Positions 1 to 7,974 of a stretch of DNA of 17,903 nt are shown piece after piece. The stretch covers positions 1,016 through 18,918 of the forward strand of contig DGBL01000169.1 of assembly GCA_002384315.1 (NCBI GenBank). The letters are read 5' to 3'. The notes beneath the pieces were generated by a model. That model was not told the DNA's origin and made no database searches. It was given only the letters and a program-made list of their open reading frames with translations. Every line of letters starts with the position of its first letter. The stretch's first letter is position 1. Source of the stretch: Micrococcaceae bacterium UBA4005 (GTDB lineage: Bacteria > Actinomycetota > Actinomycetes > Actinomycetales > Micrococcaceae). The position numbers and the translations under genes were made by a program.

Positions 1-423
1 CTGCTGATCCTCTGGGTGGGCATCAACGAAGATTCGAAAGTCACGCTGATCCTCATCGGAGCGTTCTTCCCGGTCTTCACCACCCTGTACCTGGCCCTGC
101 GCCACGTCGACCGGAACCTGGTGGAAGCCGCGCGCGCCTTCGGCCTGAACGGTGTGCGCCTGCTGACCACGGTGCAATTGCCGGCAGTGGTGCCCGCACT
201 GTTCTCCGGCCTGCGGCTCGCCCTAGCTCAGTCCTGGCTGTTCCTAGTCGCTGCCGAACTGATCGCCTCCTCCATGGGGCTCGGGTTCCTGCTCACCGAT
301 TCACAGAACAACGGCCGGGTGGACAGGATCCTGCTGGCCATTATCCTGCTTGCCGTGATCGGCAAGACCACTGATGCGCTGTTGGGCATCGCGGAGAAAT
401 GGGCCGTCAAACGATGGGCCTGA
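1..423 (+). CDS. ABC transporter permease, SsuC/TauC-type (5' end outside window)
   Basis: The open frame runs in from base 1 and ends at TGA 421-423, so only the C-terminal 140 residues are present. At least three hydrophobic spans are visible, around LILIGAFFPVFTTLYLAL, SWLFLVAAELIASS and LLAIILLAVIG. Between them lies the EAA loop (EAARAFGLNG...LPAVVPALFSGLRLALAQ) that docks on the ATPase in binding-protein-dependent importers. The ending SMGLGFLL...DRILLAIILLAVIGK is typical of the nitrate/sulfonate/taurine permease family (SsuC, TauC). The protein should be an inner-membrane subunit of an importer whose binding protein and ATPase lie left of the window. The next gene overlaps its 3' end, so the two are probably co-transcribed. 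The substrate cannot be fixed; an alkanesulfonate would fit the sulfur genes further right, but that is inference. Family assignment is confident. Confidence 0.9.
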   Translation: MLILWVGINEDSKVTLILIGAFFPVFTTLYLALRHVDRNLVEAARAFGLNGVRLLTTVQLPAVVPALFSGLRLALAQSWLFLVAAELIASSMGLGFLLTDSQNNGRVDRILLAIILLAVIGKTTDALLGIAEKWAVKRWA

Positions 424-2354
424 CACTCAGCGAATCCGACCAGGCGGAGCAAGCGCGGATAGCATTCTGGGAAGACGCTGCCCGCCGGCTGGACTGGGAG
501 CGGCCCTGGCACACTGCCCACACCTTCTGCCCTGCCCGGCCGGTCGCTGGCGGGGCGGACGGGGAGCTGAGCGTACCGCGGATCGAATGGTTCGCCGGCG
601 GCCGCCTGAACGTCGCCGCGAACTGCGTCGACCGCCACGTCGAGGCGGAGGCTGGCGGGAAAGTTGCCTTGTACTTCGAAGGCGAGCCCGGGGACCGGCG
701 CACGCTGACCTACCGCGAACTGAAAGACGAGGTCTCCCGCGCAGCGAACGCCTTGCTCGCCCTCGGCATCGGCGTCGGCGACCGGGTAGTCATTTACCTT
801 CCCGTGCTGGTGGAAACCGTCGTCGTCACCCTCGCCTGCGCCCGAATCGGCGCCGTCCATTCCCTAGTCTTCGGCGGGTTTTCCGCCGAAGCGCTGCGCT
901 TCCGGGTCGAGGACACCGGCGCCAAGCTGCTCGTGACCACCGACGGGCAGTATCGGCGGGGAAAAGCTGTCCCGGTGAAGGAGAATGCAGATTCGGCTGT
1001 CTCAGGCAGGAACAGCATCGAGCATGTCCTGGTGATCCGTCGGACCGGATCACCAGTGTCCTGGACGGCGGGGCGGGACCTCTGGTGGCATGATGTCGTC
1101 GATTCGGCCTCCCCCGACCACGTCCCGGAAGCCTTCGACGCCGAAACGCCGCTGTTCATCATGTACACCTCCGGAACCACAGGCAAACCCAAGGGCCTGG
1201 TACATACCGCCGGAGGCTACCTCACCCAGGCGTCCTGGAGCTATGACCACCTGTTCAGCAGCACCGACCCGGACGTGCGAGCCTCTGAGGTTCACTGGTG
1301 CACCGCCGATCTCGCATGGGTCACAGCCCACACCTATGAAATCTATGGCCCGCTCTCCAACGGCGTCTCCCAGGTGATCTTCGAAGGCACCCCCAACACC
1401 CCGCACCCCGGGCGGCACTTCGAGATCATCGAACGCTACGGGGTCAGCAGTTACTACACGGCTCCGACCCTCATCCGCTCCCTCATGGGCTGGTTCCCGG
1501 ACGGCGTTCCGGCCAGCTACGACCTTTCCTCCGTCCGGATACTCGGAACCGTGGGAGAAGCGATCAACCCGGAGGCCTGGCGGTGGTTCCGCGAACATAT
1601 CGGCCACGGCACCGCCCCGGTCGTGGACACCTGGTGGCAATCCGAAACCGGCGCCGCGGTGCTCTCGCCGGGCCCTGCGGACACAGCTTTCAAACCGGGA
1701 TGCGCCACGCGCGCCCTGCCCGGCCTGTCCACGCGGATCGTAACCCCAGGCGGGTTGGCTGTGCCGCCCGGGGAGCAGGGGCTAATCGTTATCGACCGTC
1801 ATGGCCCGGCAATGGCTCGGACCGTCTGGGGAGATCCGCAGCGGTACCTGGATTCGTATTGGCGCACCTTCGCCGCGCAAGGTTGGTTTCTGGCCGGCGA
1901 CGGAGCGAAATACGACGACGACGGCGACACCTGGATCCTGGGGCGCGTGGATGACGTCATCAATGTTTCTGGGCACCGCCTCTCGACGATCGAAATCGAA
2001 TCGGCGCTCGTATCCCACCCCGCCGTGGTTGAGGCCGGGGTCTGCCCCGTGCCGGATCCGCTGACCGGACACGCGATCGTGGCGTTCGTGGTGCTGGGGA
2101 GCGGGGCGGTGGCACACACGGCGGCCTTGCGCGAGCATGTCACCAGGGAGATCGGCCCGATTGCCCGGCCGCGGGACATCGTCGTCGTCCGGGACGTTCC
2201 CAAGACCCGCTCGGGGAAGATCATGCGCAGGCTGCTGGCCCAGATCTACGAGGGAACGCCTCTCGGCGACACGACCTCGCTGCAGAACGAGGAGTGTATC
2301 CCGGGGATCGCGGATCAGGTGGCCCGGCAGCGGCAGCTCCAGCCATCGGACTAG
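399..2354 (+). CDS. acs: Acetyl-CoA synthetase-like AMP-forming acyl-CoA ligase
   Basis: This 651-residue protein has the full length of AMP-forming acetate-CoA ligase (carboxylate + ATP + CoA to acyl-CoA + AMP + PPi). The adenylate P-loop YTSGTTGKPKG is at residues 256-266 and TWWQSETG at 411-418. The C-terminal PKTRSGK ends in Lys607, the catalytic lysine commonly controlled by acetylation. Pocket residues matching the acetate-specific enzyme are kept (Val308, Thr309, Val385, Trp413), so acetate or another very short acid is predicted. Oddities are AWVTAHTY where Acs usually has GWVTGHSY, and GEAIN for GEPIN, so it may be a paralogue rather than the housekeeping Acs. It overlaps the upstream permease by 25 bases, or by 10 if ATG 414 is the start; neither ATG has a well-spaced ribosome site. 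Its stop overlaps the stop of the convergent gene. Confidence 0.85.
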   Translation: MGRQTMGLTLSESDQAEQARIAFWEDAARRLDWERPWHTAHTFCPARPVAGGADGELSVPRIEWFAGGRLNVAANCVDRHVEAEAGGKVALYFEGEPGDRRTLTYRELKDEVSRAANALLALGIGVGDRVVIYLPVLVETVVVTLACARIGAVHSLVFGGFSAEALRFRVEDTGAKLLVTTDGQYRRGKAVPVKENADSAVSGRNSIEHVLVIRRTGSPVSWTAGRDLWWHDVVDSASPDHVPEAFDAETPLFIMYTSGTTGKPKGLVHTAGGYLTQASWSYDHLFSSTDPDVRASEVHWCTADLAWVTAHTYEIYGPLSNGVSQVIFEGTPNTPHPGRHFEIIERYGVSSYYTAPTLIRSLMGWFPDGVPASYDLSSVRILGTVGEAINPEAWRWFREHIGHGTAPVVDTWWQSETGAAVLSPGPADTAFKPGCATRALPGLSTRIVTPGGLAVPPGEQGLIVIDRHGPAMARTVWGDPQRYLDSYWRTFAAQGWFLAGDGAKYDDDGDTWILGRVDDVINVSGHRLSTIEIESALVSHPAVVEAGVCPVPDPLTGHAIVAFVVLGSGAVAHTAALREHVTREIGPIARPRDIVVVRDVPKTRSGKIMRRLLAQIYEGTPLGDTTSLQNEECIPGIADQVARQRQLQPSD

Positions 2355-3205
2355 GTTGACGGGTCGGAGCCGAGATTGATCAACCCCTGGACCGGCGCAT
2401 GATCTGACGGCCACCGTGCCGGGGCACCGTCAGGGGTGCCATACCGGGTGGTATTGATGCCGATGGTGCACACCGTGACTTGTGGTGTGACCAGGATCCA
2501 GTCGATCCGGCGTCCACGACGGCGCGGCCTACGGTAGCGGTGCAAGGTACCCCACTCCTCGGTGAGCCGATCAGCAGCTTGGTCCCAGGTGTCCCGCAGG
2601 CACCCACCGCCGGTCAACAGCCGGAACGGAACCGAACCGGCGTCGGCGTTGAAATCGCCCAGGACTATCGCCTGCCGTTCGCTGGAGAGGACCCGTTCCC
2701 GGATGATCACCGCGGCCCTGGCCCTTGCTACAGGGGAAAAGTGGTCCAGCTGGGTGTTGACGGTGAGGAATTCCCGGGTCGTCGCACGGTCCCGGAAAAC
2801 TGCGGCAACCAGGATACGGGGATATCGGCTTCCCCAGGAGGCGGACCCTGGCTCGTCCGGGGCTTTCGATAATGCCTGCTGGTTCCAGTGCAGCAATTCC
2901 AGCCGCGCTGCATCGTAGAGGATCGGGCAGCTCTCGCCACCACCGCTGGCATCCCGCCCATAGCCGACTGCCAGGTACGCCGGCCCGAGGCTCTCCCTGC
3001 TGAGCCGGATCTGGTCCCCAGCCGCCTCTTGGATACCCAGCACCGTGGGCTGCTCCGTCCGGAGCAGTGCAGCGAGCGCACCCTTTCGGCGCGCCCACTG
3101 ATCGGCACGGCGGGCAGTGAACCACCCGCCCGGCCTGCGGATATTGAACGTCATCACGTGCAGCAGCGGTGCCGTGGCCGCGCCGATCAGCGGGCTCTGC
3201 GTCAT
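2351..3205 (-). CDS. Endonuclease/exonuclease/phosphatase (EEP) fold family protein
   Basis: The 284-residue protein carries the complete EEP (DNase I/AP endonuclease-like) set of motifs. These are TFNIR with Asn21, GIQE with Glu60, QLDH with His155, GDFNAD at 183-188, RIDWI with Asp235 and the terminal SDH with Asp268-His269. These residues bind the divalent metal and cleave a phosphodiester or phosphomonoester bond. No signal peptide or membrane span is evident, so it is probably cytosolic. The substrate could be nucleic acid, a phosphoinositide-like lipid or a small phosphoester; the motifs do not tell these apart. The ATG at 3205 has only a weak GTGGG upstream, and an internal ATG at residue 18 (MTFNIR) is an alternative start. 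It lies 84 bases downstream of the TSUP gene on the same strand. Its TAG overlaps the TAG of the convergent ligase gene. Confidence 0.85.
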   Translation of the reverse strand: MTQSPLIGAATAPLLHVMTFNIRRPGGWFTARRADQWARRKGALAALLRTEQPTVLGIQEAAGDQIRLSRESLGPAYLAVGYGRDASGGGESCPILYDAARLELLHWNQQALSKAPDEPGSASWGSRYPRILVAAVFRDRATTREFLTVNTQLDHFSPVARARAAVIIRERVLSSERQAIVLGDFNADAGSVPFRLLTGGGCLRDTWDQAADRLTEEWGTLHRYRRPRRRGRRIDWILVTPQVTVCTIGINTTRYGTPDGAPARWPSDHAPVQGLINLGSDPST

Positions 3206-3222
3206 GGACCCACTCTAGGGCG

Positions 3223-3246
3223 ATGCCCGCCCCTGGGAGCAGGCAT
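3223..3246 (-). terminator. Imperfect hairpin between TSUP gene and EEP gene
   Basis: ATGCCCGC (3223-3230) pairs with GCAGGCAT (3239-3246) at 7 of 8 positions around an 8-base loop. It lies in the short spacer after the TSUP gene stop. No T-run follows on the minus strand, so a terminator or processing role is only a suggestion. Confidence 0.25.
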
Positions 3247-3289
3247 TGTCCATAATTCCCGTCCAGGCGCGGTTCCGGAGCATCAGAGG

Positions 3290-4069
3290 CTACCGCACCA
3301 GCATGACCACGCCGACGACGATGGCCAGAGCTACCACCGTGTAGCGCAGTGCAAGGGGCGGCAGCTTGCGGGCAAACCGCGCCCCGACTGTTCCTCCGGC
3401 GTAGGCGGCGGGGACGAGGACGAGGACCGCCATCCAGTTGACGAGCCCGGAAAACAGGAAGATCAGCACGCCGATGGCGTTGACGAACAGGGATAGCAGG
3501 CCCTTCAGGGCGTTGAGCCGCTGTAGCGAATCGTGGACAAAGATGCCCAGCACGGCAAGAAGCAGCACGCCAAGGCCAGCCCCAAAATAGGAACCGTAGA
3601 TCGACGCCGCGAATACCCCGGCGTAAGCGCCCCAGGACGCGCGCGGGACGTCGTCGTCCGCCTGGGCGGGGGCACCGCGTTCCCGCACGCGGCGCAATCG
3701 GTTGGCGAGCCACGGTTGGGCGGCCAGCACCATCCCCGACCCGATCACGAGGAAGGGCACAATCTCTTCGAAGACCGTTGCCGGGGTGGTCAACAATACG
3801 GCCGCACCCAGTGCGCCGCCGACCAGGGAGACAACCAGGAAAGACTTGAGGCGGTCTTTCTGCGCGACGAGCTCGGCACGGTAGGCCACCGAACCACCCA
3901 GATACCCCGAGAGCAGACCGATCGAGGAGGTGATGTTCGCAGCCAGGGGGTGGATACCAGCCGCGATCAGGGCCGGGAACGTCACCAGGGTGCCTCCCCC
4001 CGCGGCGGCGTTGACGGCCCCACCCGCAAAGCCGGCAAGAGCTATAAAGAGCATTTGTTCCCAGCCCAC
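3290..4069 (-). CDS. TSUP family anion exporter/permease (TauE/SafE-like)
   Basis: This 259-residue integral membrane protein has two homologous halves with about eight hydrophobic segments. The family's glycine-rich first-helix signature (GFAGGAVNAAAGGGTLVTFP) is near the N-terminus, and a matching half-site (YGSYFGAGLGVLLL) sits in the second half. TSUP proteins move sulfite, sulfonates, sulfoacetate or other small organic anions across the membrane, often to remove sulfite during sulfonate degradation. The start is GTG 4069 with AAGGG a few bases upstream. It follows the substrate-binding protein gene on the same strand but is separated from it by a strong hairpin, so it may be expressed at a lower level than the importer or from its own promoter. 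Substrate unknown; sulfite export would suit a sulfur role for the neighbouring transporter, but this is inference. Confidence 0.88.
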   Translation of the reverse strand: MGWEQMLFIALAGFAGGAVNAAAGGGTLVTFPALIAAGIHPLAANITSSIGLLSGYLGGSVAYRAELVAQKDRLKSFLVVSLVGGALGAAVLLTTPATVFEEIVPFLVIGSGMVLAAQPWLANRLRRVRERGAPAQADDDVPRASWGAYAGVFAASIYGSYFGAGLGVLLLAVLGIFVHDSLQRLNALKGLLSLFVNAIGVLIFLFSGLVNWMAVLVLVPAAYAGGTVGARFARKLPPLALRYTVVALAIVVGVVMLVR

Positions 4070-4117
4070 TGGAGGCCCTTTCCTCGATCCCGCCGGACAG
4101 CTTCACCACATCTGGTG

Positions 4118-4157
4118 CCGCGGGGCGGACGCCATGCGTGCCGCGTCTGCCCCGCGG
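4118..4157 (-). terminator. Strong GC hairpin after the substrate-binding protein gene
   Basis: CCGCGGGGCGGACGC (4118-4132) and GCGTCTGCCCCGCGG (4143-4157) are complementary at 14 of 15 positions around a 10-base loop. The structure starts 4 bases after the stop codon of the binding-protein gene. It is a good candidate terminator or mRNA 3'-end stabiliser separating the importer from the TSUP gene. The T-rich stretch (ACTTTTAC) is on the + strand side. In the minus direction it would have to act without a U-tract, as is common in actinobacteria. Confidence 0.55.
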
Positions 4158-4161
4158 ACTT

Positions 4162-5220
4162 TTACTCCTGGCCGCACCCCATTGCGGCCGCTTCCTCCAG
4201 ATAACTTGCATCAACGAAGGTGGCCGCGTCGACTTCCTTGTCGATCACGTTGCCCTTGGTCATGATGTCCGCGGTGTTCTGGAAGGATTCGGGGGGAAGC
4301 ACCACGGCTGGGTCGGTCGGGAACATGTCCAGTTCCATGGCGCGGTCGTAGAAAGCGCCAATGCCCTCCTCCGTGGTCCCCGTTACCCGTTCCATGGTGT
4401 AGTCGACGTAGGCGTCCTTGTCCGCGTTGATCCACTTGTTGGCCTCAAGGTTTGCGCAGGCGATTGCCAGCGCCATGTCCGGGTTTTCGTCGAGATAGCT
4501 ACGCTCGGCTGCGAACGCGCGCGAAGACAGGTTGGGTAGCAGGTCGGCAACATATCCGATCAGGCCGATATCGGCACCTTGCTCCTCAAGGGCAAACCAG
4601 TTATCCATGAAAACCATCGCCACATCCGCTTGCTTGGCCATCACGGCGGCCGTCCGTTCCCCACTCCCGCCAATCGGGATCTGGGTGACATCCTGTTCGG
4701 GGTCGAGGCCCTGCTCATCCAGGATGGCGTTGATCAGCAAAGTATCAAACCCGCTGGGACCGCTGATGGCAATTTTCTTGCCTTTCAGTGCGCTAACATC
4801 CGTGATGTCAGGGGACCCGATGAGGACATAGTGCATCACCGAGGCTCCGGCTCCGAACGCCACCAGCTCCACGCCCTGGGCGTTTGCCTCAATCACCTCG
4901 TCCGAGCTGCGGCCGGATACGTCGATCTGGCCAGCGATGATGGCCTCGAGCCCGGAAACGCTGGTGAGCTCCTCGCGCTGCACGTCGGCTCCCCACCCTT
5001 TGAGTAGTTCCACTCCGTAGCTGGTTCCAATATCAAGCGGCTGCTCGGCGGCCGTTCCAATGCGCACACTCTGCCCCGAGAGGTCGAAACTGATCTCGCT
5101 CTCCGCTGCGTTCTCGGGCGCGTCGGACTGCCCGCAACCTGCCATGCCTGCTGCTAGCGCTGCAGCGGCGAGCAGGCTTCCGTACCGTTGTGGTCGAGAC
5201 ATTGCCTTTAGTTTTTTCAT
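4162..5220 (-). CDS. ABC transporter substrate-binding lipoprotein, SsuA/TauA/NMT1-type
   Basis: The 352-residue precursor starts with Lys/Arg residues, then a hydrophobic stretch ending in the lipobox MAGC with Cys29. It should therefore be lipid-anchored on the outer face of the membrane. The mature part has the cluster-type layout of nitrate/sulfonate/taurine and thiamine-precursor binding proteins. Visible elements are SVRIGTA early on, SGLEAIIAGQIDVSG (short repeat that lines the cleft) and LKGKKIAISGPSGFDTLLINAILDEQGLDP at mid-length. The ATG at 5220 has AGGAGG ten bases upstream. It is the binding component for the two permeases and ATPase encoded upstream on the same strand. The M19 hydrolase gene sits between it and them, which hints that the hydrolase acts on the imported compound. 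The ligand is not predictable from sequence alone. Confidence 0.9.
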   Translation of the reverse strand: MKKLKAMSRPQRYGSLLAAAALAAGMAGCGQSDAPENAAESEISFDLSGQSVRIGTAAEQPLDIGTSYGVELLKGWGADVQREELTSVSGLEAIIAGQIDVSGRSSDEVIEANAQGVELVAFGAGASVMHYVLIGSPDITDVSALKGKKIAISGPSGFDTLLINAILDEQGLDPEQDVTQIPIGGSGERTAAVMAKQADVAMVFMDNWFALEEQGADIGLIGYVADLLPNLSSRAFAAERSYLDENPDMALAIACANLEANKWINADKDAYVDYTMERVTGTTEEGIGAFYDRAMELDMFPTDPAVVLPPESFQNTADIMTKGNVIDKEVDAATFVDASYLEEAAAMGCGQE

Positions 5221-5287
5221 TTGTACTCATCCTCCTGCGTTGGTGGTGCCCATATGGTTGCCGTCGGCGAGCGCCTTCGGCCAGTAG

Positions 5288-6325
5288 CTAACGAATAACC
5301 TCGCCCAGCACACGCAGGAAGTTCCCGCCCAAGATCGCGGCGGCTTCCGCGGGTGTGAATCCCCTGGCGTGGAGCGCTTGCGTGAAATTCGGAAGCTCAT
5401 GGATTTCCGTGAGCCCCGGCAGCACCGGTGGCTCCTTGCGAGGGTCATGGAAGAGCGCTTCCTTACCGGGGCGCGGGCCATCCTCCTTGACGAAATCCCC
5501 GCCGAACCCGACATGGTCGATTCCCGCGACATCCACCAGCCGTGCCACATGTGTGACCAGCCCGTCGATGCTCGGTGGATTGCCGCCGACGAAGGTCGGC
5601 AGGGTGTGTACCCCGATCACGCCCCCGCGTTCGGCGATAGCCCGCACCTGGTCGTCGGTGAGGTTGCGCGGATGCTCATAGACACTGGAGGCATTGGCGT
5701 GGGTGACAACGACCGGGCCCTGCGAAACCTTCAATACATGCCAGAATCCTGTCTCCGAGATGTGGGACAGGTCGATCTGCATTCCCAGTTGTTCCATGCG
5801 TTGCACCACCGCGACGCCGAACCTTGTCAGGCCGCCTCCGGTCTCCCGTTCGTGCACGCCGTCGCCAAGTTCGTTGCGGACGTTCCACGTTGGTTGCATG
5901 GACCGCACGCCGAGCTCGTAGAGCGTCTCAAGGGATGCCATATTTCCTTCGAGCGGACTCGCGCCTTCCAGATGCAGCAGAAACCTCGTGACACCGTCCG
6001 GGATGCTCCGCAAGTCCGCAGCGGAGGTGGCTAGCGCAAGCAGTCCGGGATCCTGGGCACACAGGCGCTTGAGTTCGCTGATGTTTTCGATCGTCGCGAG
6101 CAGTTTCTTATCCCGCCCGTTGGAGTGGGCGAGCGTATCTCCGCCGATAGCGTAGACAACGAGGTCGACGCCGCCTGCTACGAGCCGCGGCAGGAGCCTG
6201 TCGCGCACGGGGTTTTCCTCCCCCATATTTAGCCAATGGATCTGCTCATAGCAGTCCCGGTGTGCCTCGACGATGGGGATCCCCTGGTGGGGGTTGGCTA
6301 CGGCGGGTTGTGTATCGGGGTTCAT
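5288..6325 (-). CDS. Membrane dipeptidase-family (M19) metallohydrolase
   Basis: The 345-residue protein matches renal/membrane dipeptidase family M19, an amidohydrolase-fold enzyme with two zinc ions. The expected ligands are in place: AHRD gives His22 and Asp24, HLEG gives the bridging Glu120, LSHIS gives His188, THAN gives His209, and GFGGDF gives Asp277. The family stretch HPRNLTDDQVRAIAERGGVIGV follows His209. The first motif reads EAHRD rather than the usual DGHND. No signal peptide is seen, so the enzyme is probably cytosolic. Family members cleave dipeptides, and some cleave beta-lactams or other amides. The ATG at 6325 has AGAGGA about seven bases upstream. The gene sits between the second permease and the binding protein, so it probably processes an imported amide- or peptide-bonded substrate; that is inference. 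Confidence 0.88.
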   Translation of the reverse strand: MNPDTQPAVANPHQGIPIVEAHRDCYEQIHWLNMGEENPVRDRLLPRLVAGGVDLVVYAIGGDTLAHSNGRDKKLLATIENISELKRLCAQDPGLLALATSAADLRSIPDGVTRFLLHLEGASPLEGNMASLETLYELGVRSMQPTWNVRNELGDGVHERETGGGLTRFGVAVVQRMEQLGMQIDLSHISETGFWHVLKVSQGPVVVTHANASSVYEHPRNLTDDQVRAIAERGGVIGVHTLPTFVGGNPPSIDGLVTHVARLVDVAGIDHVGFGGDFVKEDGPRPGKEALFHDPRKEPPVLPGLTEIHELPNFTQALHARGFTPAEAAAILGGNFLRVLGEVIR

Positions 6326-6373
6326 ACTGGTTCCTCTCGTTCGGTAAATGGTCGACTGGTAGCCCAGGCCGGG

Positions 6374-7183
6374 CTATGTTGCGCGGCGTTTCCAGGAGGA
6401 AACCTGCTGTTCGAGCAGGTCCAGGGCGGTGATGAGGATGGTGCCGATCACCGCGATCACCACCACCGCGCAGAGCATCTCCGCCGTCTGGAAGCTCTTC
6501 GCGCTCGTGACCAGCAGGCCGCCGAGACCTGTCAGTTGAAGGAACATCTCGCCGATGACGACGCCGACGACGGCCCGTTCGGCACCGATGCGCAGGCCCG
6601 AGACGACGAACGGAACCGCCCCAGGAAGTAGCACATGGCGGACCATCTCGATCCGCGAGGCCCCATAGGATCGGGCCACCTCAATAAGGTCGGGGCGTGC
6701 ATTACGAACGCCATCGGTGGTGCTGGTACTGATGGCGATCATCGACCAGAGGAAAATCAGAAAAAGCCTGCCGGAATACCCGACACCAAACCACACGATA
6801 ATCAGCGGGACGATGACCACGCGTGGAGTCGAAAATATTCCATAGAGATACGGTGAAAGCAGTTCGCCAAACCGGGGAAACTGCGCCATCAGAACGCCCA
6901 GCGGAATCCCAACGAGGATAGCGAGCGCAAACCCTACAGAGAGTGTGCTCACCGTGGTGAGTGTCGCCGCGAGCAGCTCGCCCGATTTGATCAGGCCAGA
7001 GAATGCCCCGACCACCCGGCTCGGTGGGGCGAATAGCAACGGATTCATACTCTGCCCGACTACCTCCCAGAGCGAAAGGACCACTACCAGGCTGACGACG
7101 GGCAAAACGTGCTGGAGCCGGAGAGCTGAGGCCACAGTCATGGCTCCGGAGGGGCGTGCTGGCTTTATCGCTGTACTGCTCAT
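6374..7183 (-). CDS. ABC transporter permease 2, SsuC/TauC-type
   Basis: The 269-residue membrane protein has about six hydrophobic spans. The EAA loop reads EVARSYGASRIEMVRHVLLPGAVPFVVSGLRIG, and the family segment VPLIIVWFGVGYSGR is present. It belongs to the binding-protein-dependent importer permease family that includes SsuC and TauC. The ATG at 7183 is preferred: it forms an ATGA overlap with the stop of the preceding permease and has AGGGG eight bases upstream. An in-frame GTG at 7192 would add three residues. Together with the neighbouring permease it probably forms a heterodimeric channel, whereas classical SsuC and TauC systems use one permease gene. The M19 hydrolase gene follows 48 bases downstream. 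Confidence 0.9.
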   Translation of the reverse strand: MSSTAIKPARPSGAMTVASALRLQHVLPVVSLVVVLSLWEVVGQSMNPLLFAPPSRVVGAFSGLIKSGELLAATLTTVSTLSVGFALAILVGIPLGVLMAQFPRFGELLSPYLYGIFSTPRVVIVPLIIVWFGVGYSGRLFLIFLWSMIAISTSTTDGVRNARPDLIEVARSYGASRIEMVRHVLLPGAVPFVVSGLRIGAERAVVGVVIGEMFLQLTGLGGLLVTSAKSFQTAEMLCAVVVIAVIGTILITALDLLEQQVSSWKRRAT

Positions 7184-7974
7184 GATTGCCACCCCTGGAA
7201 GTGGCGCTCAACCCGGCTGACCAGTTTGGTCAGGCCGATCCCCAGGAAGGTGAGGGGAAGGATCGACGCGAAGACGTAGTCCGTCTGGAAGAGAGCGCCA
7301 TAGGAGTTGATCAGGGCACCGATACCCCCGAGCCGGAGATACGTTTCCGCCACGGCCATACCGACCACGGCGCGTCCAACCGCCAGGCGGAACCCGCTCA
7401 GGATCACCGGGAGCGCTGCGCGGAGCCGAACATGGACCAGCAGCGCAATTTCCCCCCGCACTCCGAAGGACCGTGCAACCTCCACGAGTTCACCGGGTTC
7501 GTCCCGCAGGCTCCCAGCTACGCTGAGCATGATCGGCACGACGGCGGCCAGGATGACCACCAGGACCCGACCGCTGAGCCCGAATCCGAACCAGACCAGG
7601 ACCAGGGGGACCAGCGCGACCGTCGGCGTAACAAAGAGCGCGCTGAAGTAGGGGCTGAGGGTCCATTGCGCCAGCTTGGAGCGGCCGATCAGCACTCCGA
7701 AGAAGAAACCGATGGCCAGCGCTGCGCTCAGTCCAAGGAACAGCAGGAGAATGCTTTCACCCATCGCCTTGATCAACGCCCCGGAGAGCGTAATCTCAAG
7801 CAGCGCCTTAAAGACGGAGGGCACAGAGGGCAGCACCAGCTGGCCGAGCGCAAGGTTTCCCAACTGCCAGAGCACTAGTACCCCCGCAAGGAAAAGCAGA
7901 TGGCGGCGCGGCTCCTTCCAGCGCATGCTCCTGGTGGGGACCGACGTTGCTCCGGTGGTTATCACTGCTGTCAT
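7180..7974 (-). CDS. ABC transporter permease 1, SsuC/TauC-type
   Basis: The 264-residue membrane protein has a hydrophobic first span (HLLFLAGVLVLWQLG), the segment TPTVALVPLVLVWFGFGLSGR and an EAA loop (EVARSFGVRGEIALLVHVRLRAALPVILSGFRLAVGR). These are the marks of an importer transmembrane subunit of the nitrate/sulfonate/taurine group. The ATG at 7974 overlaps the TGA of the ATPase gene as ATGA and has GGGAG about nine bases upstream. This start is preferred over a longer frame that would begin deep inside the ATPase gene. Its own TGA overlaps the start of the second permease in the same way, so three transporter genes are translationally chained in the order ATPase, permease 1, permease 2. 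Confidence 0.9.
   Translation of the reverse strand: MTAVITTGATSVPTRSMRWKEPRRHLLFLAGVLVLWQLGNLALGQLVLPSVPSVFKALLEITLSGALIKAMGESILLLFLGLSAALAIGFFFGVLIGRSKLAQWTLSPYFSALFVTPTVALVPLVLVWFGFGLSGRVLVVILAAVVPIMLSVAGSLRDEPGELVEVARSFGVRGEIALLVHVRLRAALPVILSGFRLAVGRAVVGMAVAETYLRLGGIGALINSYGALFQTDYVFASILPLTFLGIGLTKLVSRVERHFQGWQS

Noticed and set aside
374..1093. A 239-codon + strand frame and several long minus-strand frames over the acetyl-CoA-synthetase-like gene
   Set aside because: The Acs-type frame has complete catalytic motifs. The others are low-complexity Arg-rich or Val/Gly-rich shadows without ribosome sites.
2571..4214. A 547-codon open frame on the minus strand across the EEP and TSUP genes
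   Set aside because: It is out of frame with two genes that show full family motifs. Its translation is Arg/Gly/Pro-rich with no domain, as expected of a shadow frame in high-GC DNA.
6361..6375. AGCCC/GGGCT hairpin over the stop of permease 2 as a terminator
   Set aside because: The stem is only five base pairs and overlaps the stop codon, with no T-run. The downstream gene is 48 bases away and looks co-transcribed.
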